From Verrucomicrobiaceae bacterium (GTDB taxonomy: Bacteria; Verrucomicrobiota; Verrucomicrobiia; Verrucomicrobiales; Verrucomicrobiaceae), in the NCBI GenBank assembly GCA_027487315.1, contig JAIYDW010000100.1, positions 1 to 64,000 of the forward strand: a stretch of DNA of 64,000 bases. The letters run 5' to 3'. The first letter of the stretch is position 1. Every line of letters starts with the position of its first letter. Both the position numbers and the translations under genes were made by a program. The notes under the pieces are model-generated. The model was not told the origin of the DNA. It did no database searches and saw only the letters and a program-made list of their open reading frames with translations. Of the stretch, positions 24,454 to 33,301 are shown piece by piece.

Positions 24454-25010
24454 ACCAAGGTTAACAAACTTCCTCCCGCAGTCCGATCCGGTCGGCCTAG
24501 TTCACCCCGCTCAATCTCAAGCAACCACTGCTTGATCTCCACCCCAAACGCAAACCCCGTCAAATCCCCATTCGCCCCGATCACCCGATGACACGGCACA
24601 ATCACACAAATCGGATTCGTCGCATTCGCACGCCCCACCGCCCGCGCGGAACTGCCCAACCCCTTCGCCAGCTCACCATAACTCCGCGTCTCCCCGATCG
24701 GAATCGCCCGCAGCGCCTGCCACACTCGAAGCTGAAAGGCAGAGCCTTTCGGCGCCATCGCCACCTCAAAGTCACGCCGCCGTCCGCTAAAAAACGCATC
24801 CAACTGCGCCACCACCGGCGCCAAAACCCGGTCAGCCTCCGAACCCTCGATCAATGTCACCCCCGGCTCCAACCGCCTCGATAACGCCGCCACATCCCCA
24901 AACGCCGTCGCCGCCACCGCGCCCGTCGCATCACACGCCACCGCAAACGGCCCTGCAGATGTCGCCAGCTTGCTGACCAGAAGCGAACGCGGAGAAGGAG
25001 AGAGTTTCAT
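24450..25010 (-). CDS. ogt: Methylated-DNA--protein-cysteine S-methyltransferase
   Basis: 186 residues with an N-terminal Ada-like ribonuclease-fold domain and the catalytic domain. IPIGETRSYGELAKGLGSSARAVGRANATNP leads into PCHRVIG, where Cys140 accepts the alkyl group from O6-methylguanine in a suicide reaction. Length and layout fit an Ogt-type enzyme; it lacks the Ada N-terminal zinc finger, so it is not itself the adaptive-response regulator. It heads the MGMT-GNAT-ATL operon. Confidence 0.93.
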   Translation of the reverse strand: MKLSPSPRSLLVSKLATSAGPFAVACDATGAVAATAFGDVAALSRRLEPGVTLIEGSEADRVLAPVVAQLDAFFSGRRRDFEVAMAPKGSAFQLRVWQALRAIPIGETRSYGELAKGLGSSARAVGRANATNPICVIVPCHRVIGANGDLTGFAFGVEIKQWLLEIERGELGRPDRTAGGSLLTLV

Positions 25011-25105
25011 CGCGCCATCCTAATCGCCCCAAGGCTCCGCGTCGATCCCACTTTGTCCTCCCAGCCCACTTCCCGTCCTTTTCACTGTCGCACGCCCGCC
25101 TCATC

Positions 25106-26566
25106 GTGCATGTTCCCACCATGTGGAAACAGCTCCTCGCCCTTTGGATCGCGGCCCAGCTCGCGCTGATCTCCTCCGCCCCTGCCCAATCCAGCCGCCC
25201 TAGCGATCCCTTCACTCCCGCCCAGGATGATCCCTTCGCCCAAATGGAAGTCCTCACCCGGGCCATGGAAATCATCCGCCAAAACTACGTCGAAGCCGAC
25301 AAAGTCACCTATGGCGACCTCATCGAAGGCGCCCTCGAAGGCATGCTCCGCAAGCTCGATCCCCACTGCGAATTCATGGGCCGCTCGCTCTTCGAAGACA
25401 TGCAAAAAGAGCAAACCGACACCTCCGAAGGCGTCGGCATCACCGTCGCCCTGCGCTCCGGCGTGCTCACCATCATCACCGTCCGCTCCGAAGGCCCCGC
25501 CGCCCGCGCAGGCGTCCTCGGCGGCGATCAAATCGTCCGCATCGATGACGTGTTGACCGACACCGTCGGAGTCGTCGAATGCGTCCAACTCCTCAAAGGC
25601 AATGCCGGTGACCCCCTCCGCCTCACCGTCCGCCGCCCCGGCACCCAGCAGTTCCTCGAATTCAAAATGATTCGTGAAACCTTCATCGAATCCTCCGTGC
25701 ACGATCCCATGCTCCTGCACCCCAAACTCGCCGCCGGCCATCGCATCGGCTACGTCCGCATCTCCCAATTCACCCAGCCCACCGTTAGAGACCTCAGTCA
25801 GGCCCTCGACAGCCTCGAAAAGCAAGGCATGACCGCCCTCGTCCTCGACCTCCGCAACAACCCCGGCGGTCTGCTCGACGGCGCCGTCGGCGTCTGCGGC
25901 GAATTCCTCCCCGAATCCACCCTCGTCGTCACCACCGAAGGCCGCATCGCCTCCGACAATCCTCCCCCCTATCGCACCCCCAAACGCCCCGGCAAATCCC
26001 CCCGCCGCTACCCCATGGCCGTCCTCATCAACCACGGCAGTGCCAGCGCCGCCGAAATCGTCGCCGGCGCCCTGCAAGACCTCAAACGCGCCCTCGTCGT
26101 CGGCACCACCAGCTTCGGCAAAGGCTCCGTGCAAACCATCATGCCCCTCAACACCGGCGCCGCCATGCGCCTCACCACCGCCAAATACTACACCCCCAGC
26201 CACCGCACCATCCACGAGCACGGCGTCGAACCCAACATCGTCTCCACCCTCTCCACCAAAGACGAACTCGAAATCAGCAAATGGCGCGCCTCCCACAGCA
26301 CCGGCGAAGCCGCCGCCCTCGAACTCGCCTCCCTCGGCGACCGCCAACTCGAACGCGCCGTCGACGCCCTCAAAGGCGTCCTCGTCTACGCCGACTTCGC
26401 CAAAAACACCACCCCCGCCCCGTCCCCACCCCCATCAAAGCCCACCCCAAAGCCGTCTCCCACCACAAAACCCGCAGGCAACCCACCCGCCTCACCCAAA
26501 AAGACCGCCCCCACACCTTCTAAAGCCGCCAAGCCAACCGCTCCCAGCACCAAAAAGCCCGAGTAA
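25106..26566 (+). CDS. CtpA/Tsp-like C-terminal processing peptidase (S41 family), secreted
   Basis: 486 residues. A signal peptide (WKQLLALWIAAQLALISSAPAQ) precedes a PDZ domain (about 105-180) and an S41 protease domain. Catalytic Ser312 is in NHGSASAAEI and Lys339 in SFGKGSVQ, the Ser-Lys dyad of carboxy-terminal processing proteases. The segment VLDLRNNPGGLL is the oxyanion-hole region. It probably trims periplasmic proteins. The last 60 residues are a Pro/Lys/Thr-rich, likely disordered tail. A second start at Met6 (25121) is equally plausible. Confidence 0.93.
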   Translation: MHVPTMWKQLLALWIAAQLALISSAPAQSSRPSDPFTPAQDDPFAQMEVLTRAMEIIRQNYVEADKVTYGDLIEGALEGMLRKLDPHCEFMGRSLFEDMQKEQTDTSEGVGITVALRSGVLTIITVRSEGPAARAGVLGGDQIVRIDDVLTDTVGVVECVQLLKGNAGDPLRLTVRRPGTQQFLEFKMIRETFIESSVHDPMLLHPKLAAGHRIGYVRISQFTQPTVRDLSQALDSLEKQGMTALVLDLRNNPGGLLDGAVGVCGEFLPESTLVVTTEGRIASDNPPPYRTPKRPGKSPRRYPMAVLINHGSASAAEIVAGALQDLKRALVVGTTSFGKGSVQTIMPLNTGAAMRLTTAKYYTPSHRTIHEHGVEPNIVSTLSTKDELEISKWRASHSTGEAAALELASLGDRQLERAVDALKGVLVYADFAKNTTPAPSPPPSKPTPKPSPTTKPAGNPPASPKKTAPTPSKAAKPTAPSTKKPE

Positions 26567-26658
26567 CTCCGGCCATCAGTGCATACGTCACACGCCGACA
26601 GAGGCACAGATCCGCCTCCGCCACCGGGCAAGGTGGCAAACATTTCGAGATCCACCCA

Positions 26659-27257
26659 CTAGTTCCCCGCTCCACCAGCAACAATGTTCCCAGCTCCACC
26701 AGCAACAATGTTCCCTGCCCCGCCAGCAACGATCCCCGACGGAACCTGATTGGCCAATCGCTGAGCACTTCCCCCAACAAAATTCCCACCCGGAGTCGCC
26801 ACCACCACGCTCGCACTTGAGCCTGGATTCGCCACGTTCCCAGCTCCAGCCGCAACAATATTCCCCGCACCCGCCGCCACAATATTCCCAGCCCCGGCAG
26901 CAACGATGTTCCCTCCCCCAGACGCCACAATATTCCCACCGCCCGCCGCAACAACCCCACTCGTGGCCGCCAACCTCGACCCCAGCAAACTCCCTCCATC
27001 ATTCGCAATCAATTGATTGGTCCCCTTCAGAAACAGATTCCCTGCACCAAGGTTAACCACGTTCGCTGACGAACTTCCGACCAGGGAAGCAAGATTAGAA
27101 GACGTCAATGAAGATCCATCATTCGCAATCAAATTCCCTGCACCGGCCGCCACGATGTTGCCTGCTCCCCCTGCAACGATGTTTCCAGCGCCTCCAGCCA
27201 CAATATTCCCAGCGCCAGCCGCAACAATATTCCCGGCACCCGCCGCAACCACCCGGT
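26659..27257 (-). repeat. 24-bp coding tandem repeats (octapeptide GNIVAxGA)
   Basis: Within the 3' end of the giant gene, units of 24 bp encode GNIVAAGA or GNIVAGGA. There are five near-perfect tandem units in the block at about 27129-27250, five at about 26824-26967 and three at 26659-26745. The units differ mainly at third codon positions, which suggests amplification followed by selection on the peptide. Unit number could change by slipped pairing. Confidence 0.85.
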
Positions 27258-30200
27258 TTCCACCAAGAGGCAGGATAATTGTATCCCCAATCGTCATGTA
27301 AGTCACCCCCGCGATCGTCGTCGCCAGATTCCCCCTTGATATCTGCGCTGCCGCCGCCTCAATGGCTTGAATCTTCGCATCATTCCGCCCAGTCAGTAAT
27401 GCTCCGAGACCATTGAAAAAACCACCGATTGCGTCCGCCACAGTCTGCAGACCGGACACGACGAAGTTTCCGTTCACGACCCGCGTCACCGTCATCGCTG
27501 GGGCCACTGCACTGGCGTTCGCACACTGAAACGTGCAGGACGCTTCCACAATCGTCCCCCCAATTCGTTTCACACCCAACTTCGGCCGCACCACCAGTTG
27601 CCTCACTTGCACCTCCCCCGGAGCTAAACTCTGAATCGACCATGAAACCTTCTCCCCCGCCTTAATCACCCTGTCCGGTAAAAACCCACCCGTCGTAAAT
27701 TGCGGTCCCGTCTCCACCACATCACAATCCTTCGGCACGATGATCGCCAAAGTCCCACCTGTCGCCGCAGTCTGTCCATGATTCCCAAACGTGATCGTAT
27801 AAGGCAAAAGCTCCCCCTCCCTCACCGAGAGCAGTGTCGTCTTCATCACAAACGTTCTTGGACCATTCGGATCGGGATCCAGGTTGGAAACTCCCTCCAT
27901 CGTCTGAGTCCCCGTCGCCCCAGCAATCAGTCCCGCCCCCCCATCCGGCACCGTCTTCGCCGCCCTCGAAGCTGACGCCACCGCCGTCTGCGTCACCGCC
28001 ACTTTCAAGGCTATCTTTTCATCCGGCTGCCGATCCGCCGCCTTAATCTGAGCTTGATCTTTGATCCTCAGCACCACCTGCACGATACGCGCCCGCCCTC
28101 CCTGAATCGTAGGCACAATCACCGAGATCTCAGACGCCTGTCCCGCTACTCGCTTCGTCGTCATCGCCGTCGCAGCACTCAAGGAACCTGTATCAACATC
28201 CACAAAATTGGTCTCCACATACACCGCCTGCGTCAGCGGTATCGTCGCTTTGAAAGTCACCGACCCACTCGCCCCACCTCCATTGTTCCGAATCACCGTG
28301 TTGTATGCCTGCAACTCTCCGAATGTACTGCTCGATTTGACAGGATAAACGTAGCTCGAGAGCGACGAATTAGACACCACTATCCCTTGCGGATCCGTCA
28401 TCCGACATGGAATCGCCTCCGTGAAGCTATTGCTATACAAACTCGGAGCCGGAATCGGGAATATGCTTCCCACTTTCAGAGCCACCGCGTCTTTGATCGG
28501 CTTTGTAATGTCCCGCACCGCCATCTTCTTCGGCCTCATCTTGTAATCAATCGTCACAGTCGCCCCCGGCGCAATATTCCCCACTTCAAACATCACCACC
28601 TCCGCCTGAAACACCCGTCTCGAGTCCGCCGCTATCACCGAACTCGTGATCTCCCTATACTCCTTGTCAAAAAGCTTCACAGACCCAGAAACCGCCGGAA
28701 GCCCATTCACCAAAACCCCACCATCAAAAATCAAATCCGGACTGATCGCATCCACAACTCGGCACAATCTGGCCGCCGCGCCACCACGATTCGAAATTCC
28801 AATCACCGACCGCACTTGATGCACCTCATTTACCTTGTCATCCACAATCACTGAAGCCATCTCCACTCCATTGTCATTCACATATCCATCGTTCTCACCA
28901 ATCAACTCTTTGCTCATCCCCAAAATCGGCAGCCCCGCAGGTCCGGGCACAGTCACCAAAGACCTCACCGCCGGCTGTTCCAGCACACTCGCAGCCAACG
29001 CTGTCTTATCTGTGATGTTCGGACGGGGATACGCATAGAACGGCAACGAAACGCCCCGCGTGCGGAAGTTGTACTCCACCAATCGAATCTCATTGGGACT
29101 CGTACTGCCATCCGCATTCACCACCGTGTCAGCCAGCTCCGCCCCCACTCGAACCGTGAACACCAGCGTGCGATTCTCCCTCGCCGCCATGTTCCCCAGG
29201 TTCCACGTCAGCACGCCCGTGTCAGCAAACGACGACCGCGTTAATGACGGATTCGTCCCTGTGGTGATCAGAGTGCTGTCAGCACCATTGAAGTTCAATC
29301 CGCTCGCCTGTCCATAGCTGGCAAATTGCGTCCCCACAGGCATTCGCACCCAAACCACCGCTTCCTGCCTCGCCGTGTTGTAAAGATTCTGCACCGAAAG
29401 CGTGTAAGTGATCGTCCCCCCGACTTCGGCAATAGCGGTGCCCCCGGCACTCGCCTTAATATACAGCCCGGCGTTCACTCTCGCCACAGGCAGCACAACC
29501 GGACGTGCCCCCGAACTGCTTCGGATTCTGGTCATCGCCGCCGTGAAGGTTTTTGAGTTCGTAATCGGCGTCACACCTTCCGCCGCTCCCACCCCCGTGG
29601 GTTGCAACAGCGTTCCAATCTTCACCGAGTCCAGCACGATGCAGGAGTAATTCATCACCGCTGAAGCACCCGCAGGCAGACTGGAGATCGACCACGTCAA
29701 CCCCAGATCCCGCTCCGCACTGTCTCGCTGCCGCACATTCGGAATCAGCGGCCCCGTGGAAAGTTGGGCACCGCTGCCCACCGGATCTTTCATCCCGGCT
29801 GGCACAGGCCCAAACACCACCACATTCTCAGCCGCCGTCGAACCCACGTTCCTCACCTTGATGTCATAGCGCACAATATCCCCCGGGCGCGTCCGATTAC
29901 TCTCCGGGTCCGCGTCACTCCCCCTCGTCACCTCCACCTCCAACCTGGACTTTCCAACCACCAGGAAAATCCCGGGTGCCTGAAAACTGCGCGCCGAATA
30001 ACCCTGCCGCGTCGTCAGCGCCCGGAAAAAATACGAACCTCCAGGCAACGGCATCGACGTTGATAGCGTCCACGCTACCGGCGTCCTGCCACGCCGAAGC
30101 GCCCCCGGCAAATCAGTCCAGACCGATCCATTCTCTCCACTCCGGTATTGCAGCCGGGGCGGCGTCACCACGATATCCGGCTGCAGCGGCTGCGTGATGT

Positions 30201-31926
30201 CAAACGTCCAAGTCGCCCACTGATCCCCCACCGAGATCCCCTTTTTACCGTTGGGTGCAATCGCCAGAGCCGTCGCTCCCACCACCGGAGGCAAAGCTGC
30301 CCCGATCACCGTCGCCGGAAAATCCGTGGTCGCTAAGTTCCCCACTCCCGTCTTCTTCAAATAGGCCCGCGCCGCAAACGCAGCAGGCACCAGTGTCTGC
30401 GCCGCCGCCGAACGCACCGTCAGCGTGAAGTTCTCCCCTTCACCCGACGCCAAACTCGGAATCGTCCAAGTCACACCCTCGTCATCGCCCCCAAACAACG
30501 TGCTGCTCCCCGGAGCCGACACTTTGGTGGTTCCACTCGGCAGCCAAGCCTCCACCACCAAGCCCGCCTGCGTCACCACTCCGGGATTCGTCACCGCGAT
30601 CTGATAAACCAACTCTTCCTCCGCATTCCCCACCAAAGGACCCGTCACCGCAATCGCAGGTCCCGGCGGCGTCGTATCCCGAACCTGGAATGCATTCAAA
30701 ATAGGCGATCCACCGTCCAACCCCGAAAAATCAAACGTGATGCCCGGCTCCTCCGCCGTGAACGTGGCCGTCACCCATTGCCCCACTCCCCCATCAGCAT
30801 TGAGCGAATTGGGATCCAACTGCACACTGTTCGTTCCATCCACTGCAATCACCGTTTTGAATTCATCCACCCCAAACCCATTCACTCCCGCACCCGCTGC
30901 ATTCACCCAAAACTGCGCCGCATACTCCCGCCCCACCACCAGCCCGTTGAAACAAACCTGGAAGCGCTTCTGGGACGCATTCCCCAAACGCGTCACCCCC
31001 GTCCCCAGCAACCCTCGGTAACTTTCGTCCAGATTAGCGTAGGGCGCGCTCGCAGATCCCAGATCACCCATCCAAGTCGTGCCACCTGTCAGCGTCACCG
31101 TCGCCGTACCTGCCCCAACCAGATTCCCATCCTTGAATTCCGTAAACACGACCCCGTTAACCGTCCTGTCCCCTGAACCTGACAAACCATCTCGCACCAA
31201 GTTTCTCGCCGCCACCAGCGTGCCCGATGTGGCCACCTCGTCCGGCCCACTCACCGTCTCCGGCGTCCCCCAAGTCAGCTGATTGGTGAATGAACCCGAT
31301 GTGACCGTCCGCACATTCACAGTGAAAGATCCCGAATTATTGAACCAGCCGCTTCCATCCATCGTCCCGAGAAAAAGTCTCGTCGCCCCCACCGGCACCG
31401 CCACCGTCTGCCGCACACCTCCCGTCGCCACCCCATTCCCAATGAAAAACGGCACATTCAAGGTCGGCACCCGAAAAGTCGAATCGCGCCGCCCGGAAGA
31501 CGCCGAAAAGTCCTCACCCGCTGGCTCCCCTCCTGCCACCGGAGTGTCGTCAGAAAGAAAAACCCCAATCAACGCATTCGCTGGCGCCCAAGTGATGCCC
31601 GCAATCCCATTCTCTGCCGCCTTGTTCATTTCAAAAAAACCGCCCCCACCCACACCTTCCGGACCCGTTTCTGAACCCGGTGCGAAACCCGCCCAACCCG
31701 TCACATAAAACTGCAGTTCATCCCCCTCAGCGACCTCCAACTCCACTGGCGAGTGCGTAGGCGCCACATCCCCTCCCGAAGCCGTCGTTCCATCCACCGC
31801 CCCTGCCAACCAAGGATTCGCCGTGCCCGGCACCGTTACGACTATCGGCTGCGCTATCGCAGCGATTGACAGCAGAACCTTAATCAAACACACCCGTAAA
31901 ATGCCAACTGATCGCGCGCTTTTCAT
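26659..31926 (-). CDS. Giant secreted DUF11-repeat surface protein with C-terminal Gly-Ala-Asn octapeptide repeats
   Basis: 1755 residues. A signal peptide (VCLIKVLLSIAAIAQ) is followed by a LecA-like domain (about 30-225, with ALIGVFL and NNSGSFTVNV). Several DUF11-type Ig-like modules occupy about 425-1560 (for example PGDIVRYDIKVRNVGSTAAENVVVFGPVP). The last 200 residues are built from an 8-residue unit, GNIVAxGA, in three blocks encoded at 27129-27250, 26824-26967 and 26659-26745, separated by segments sharing LIANDG. The gene ends with the repeat itself. Cell-surface adhesion or envelope structure is inferred. No C-terminal sorting signal is seen. Confidence 0.85.
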   Translation of the reverse strand: MKSARSVGILRVCLIKVLLSIAAIAQPIVVTVPGTANPWLAGAVDGTTASGGDVAPTHSPVELEVAEGDELQFYVTGWAGFAPGSETGPEGVGGGGFFEMNKAAENGIAGITWAPANALIGVFLSDDTPVAGGEPAGEDFSASSGRRDSTFRVPTLNVPFFIGNGVATGGVRQTVAVPVGATRLFLGTMDGSGWFNNSGSFTVNVRTVTSGSFTNQLTWGTPETVSGPDEVATSGTLVAARNLVRDGLSGSGDRTVNGVVFTEFKDGNLVGAGTATVTLTGGTTWMGDLGSASAPYANLDESYRGLLGTGVTRLGNASQKRFQVCFNGLVVGREYAAQFWVNAAGAGVNGFGVDEFKTVIAVDGTNSVQLDPNSLNADGGVGQWVTATFTAEEPGITFDFSGLDGGSPILNAFQVRDTTPPGPAIAVTGPLVGNAEEELVYQIAVTNPGVVTQAGLVVEAWLPSGTTKVSAPGSSTLFGGDDEGVTWTIPSLASGEGENFTLTVRSAAAQTLVPAAFAARAYLKKTGVGNLATTDFPATVIGAALPPVVGATALAIAPNGKKGISVGDQWATWTFDITQPLQPDIVVTPPRLQYRSGENGSVWTDLPGALRRGRTPVAWTLSTSMPLPGGSYFFRALTTRQGYSARSFQAPGIFLVVGKSRLEVEVTRGSDADPESNRTRPGDIVRYDIKVRNVGSTAAENVVVFGPVPAGMKDPVGSGAQLSTGPLIPNVRQRDSAERDLGLTWSISSLPAGASAVMNYSCIVLDSVKIGTLLQPTGVGAAEGVTPITNSKTFTAAMTRIRSSSGARPVVLPVARVNAGLYIKASAGGTAIAEVGGTITYTLSVQNLYNTARQEAVVWVRMPVGTQFASYGQASGLNFNGADSTLITTGTNPSLTRSSFADTGVLTWNLGNMAARENRTLVFTVRVGAELADTVVNADGSTSPNEIRLVEYNFRTRGVSLPFYAYPRPNITDKTALAASVLEQPAVRSLVTVPGPAGLPILGMSKELIGENDGYVNDNGVEMASVIVDDKVNEVHQVRSVIGISNRGGAAARLCRVVDAISPDLIFDGGVLVNGLPAVSGSVKLFDKEYREITSSVIAADSRRVFQAEVVMFEVGNIAPGATVTIDYKMRPKKMAVRDITKPIKDAVALKVGSIFPIPAPSLYSNSFTEAIPCRMTDPQGIVVSNSSLSSYVYPVKSSSTFGELQAYNTVIRNNGGGASGSVTFKATIPLTQAVYVETNFVDVDTGSLSAATAMTTKRVAGQASEISVIVPTIQGGRARIVQVVLRIKDQAQIKAADRQPDEKIALKVAVTQTAVASASRAAKTVPDGGAGLIAGATGTQTMEGVSNLDPDPNGPRTFVMKTTLLSVREGELLPYTITFGNHGQTAATGGTLAIIVPKDCDVVETGPQFTTGGFLPDRVIKAGEKVSWSIQSLAPGEVQVRQLVVRPKLGVKRIGGTIVEASCTFQCANASAVAPAMTVTRVVNGNFVVSGLQTVADAIGGFFNGLGALLTGRNDAKIQAIEAAAAQISRGNLATTIAGVTYMTIGDTIILPLGGNRVVAAGAGNIVAAGAGNIVAGGAGNIVAGGAGNIVAAGAGNLIANDGSSLTSSNLASLVGSSSANVVNLGAGNLFLKGTNQLIANDGGSLLGSRLAATSGVVAAGGGNIVASGGGNIVAAGAGNIVAAGAGNIVAAGAGNVANPGSSASVVVATPGGNFVGGSAQRLANQVPSGIVAGGAGNIVAGGAGNIVAGGAGN

Positions 31927-31997
31927 GCAGCGCGGAGCATGGAGCCTAGGGTTGTAATGTCGAAAACTTTCTTTGCCGTTTCCTTGAATACTTGGCC

Positions 31998-33119
31998 CTA
32001 CCAGCTCGCCCCCAAATCCCAGCGCCCCGCCAGCGCCAGCAACTCAGGCCGCATCGGCCACTCATCCGGCCGCGCCTCCTGACCCTCGTGCCGCGCACTC
32101 GCGCCCTTCAGCGCCATGCAGCCCGTATTGTCGCCAATCGCCCGAATCGCCTCCACATCCTCCGCCGTCAGCGGATTCACCGCCGGCAACGCCGCGATCT
32201 CCGCCAGCTTCGCATCAATCGACTTCGCCCCCTCACCCGCTTCCTGAATCAACGTCGGCACCACACTCTTCACCGGCTCATTCGCCAGCGTCCACAGACA
32301 CGCCAACTGAATCATCGTCAGCCCATGCTTCTCCGCGATCGGCCGGATCTTTTCCAGCTTCTCATTCGCATGCTCGACCCAACCCGCCGGACGATACGCC
32401 CGATGATCACCATCACGGAACTTGTGGTTCGGCTTCACGTCATCATGGAAAATCCCGCCGTAATCCACCACCCGCGCCAAAATATCGACCCCATGCTTCT
32501 TCGCCGCTGGCAGCACATGCTGACCCGGCCAAGGCTCGAACGGATTCAAAATGATCATCGCCCAGTCCATCAAAGACTCAAACCGCTCAAAACAATCGAT
32601 CATGTCCAGCGTGAACCCGTTCGCCGGCCCTGGCGCGATCCCCAACCGATCCGCCAACCCACTCGTCTTCAACGCCGCCATCCCCTCCCACACCGCCTCA
32701 CTCGTGTATCCAATCGTGTCCGGATTGTGCAGCAGCAGGCAATCAAACTTCGCCACCCCGCACCGCTCCAGCGACTTCTCCGTCGCCATCTTCAAATACT
32801 CCGCATACCCCTCAGGCCCGCGCAATTCGGGATCCGTAAACCGCGGATACCCCTTCGACCCAGCCCGCTGCCCCGTGTAAAAATCATGCCCCACAATGCC
32901 CACCAGCGAGTACTCATCGCGCGGCAATCCCTTCAGCGCCTCCCCCAGCATCGCATCCGCCCGCCCGGACCCATAAACATCCGCTGTCACAAACGTCCGC
33001 ACCCCCGCATCGAATGACTTCCCAATCATCGCCTGATAAGCCGCATCATCCAGCATCTCGCCAAAGTGCATGAATTTGCCACCGCTCCAGGTGCCGTAAG
33101 CCAATCGTGTCAGGTCCAT
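31998..33119 (-). CDS. Aldo/keto reductase family oxidoreductase
   Basis: About 373 residues starting MDLTRLAYGTWSGG. The (beta/alpha)8 aldo/keto reductase pattern is clear: FDAGVRTFVTADVYGSGRADAMLGEAL carries the catalytic Asp and Tyr, and LLLHNPD the histidine of the strand-4 motif. NADPH-dependent carbonyl reduction is expected; the substrate is unknown. The frame extends 30 codons upstream, but the ATG at 33119 matches the family N-terminus and leaves a divergent intergenic region shared with glycyl-tRNA synthetase. Confidence 0.88.
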   Translation of the reverse strand: MDLTRLAYGTWSGGKFMHFGEMLDDAAYQAMIGKSFDAGVRTFVTADVYGSGRADAMLGEALKGLPRDEYSLVGIVGHDFYTGQRAGSKGYPRFTDPELRGPEGYAEYLKMATEKSLERCGVAKFDCLLLHNPDTIGYTSEAVWEGMAALKTSGLADRLGIAPGPANGFTLDMIDCFERFESLMDWAMIILNPFEPWPGQHVLPAAKKHGVDILARVVDYGGIFHDDVKPNHKFRDGDHRAYRPAGWVEHANEKLEKIRPIAEKHGLTMIQLACLWTLANEPVKSVVPTLIQEAGEGAKSIDAKLAEIAALPAVNPLTAEDVEAIRAIGDNTGCMALKGASARHEGQEARPDEWPMRPELLALAGRWDLGASW

Positions 33120-33301
33120 GTTCAAAAATAGGTTGGTTAGTGAGCAAAGCATTACGCGCCTCAAGCCCCCTTGCAATCGCAGAAACCCTTCCAGCACACA
33201 CCTGCGCAAAATCCGCAGTCTCAGCGCCCGCCGTTTTCCCCTTGCACCCGCCCCGCCATGGCGCTCTTTACCCGCCCCTTCATAACAGTCCCCGCCACGC
33301 C

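Noticed and set aside
26659-27257. CRISPR-like array
   Set aside because: The repeated 24-bp units are in-frame coding repeats with no unique spacers, and there are no cas genes.
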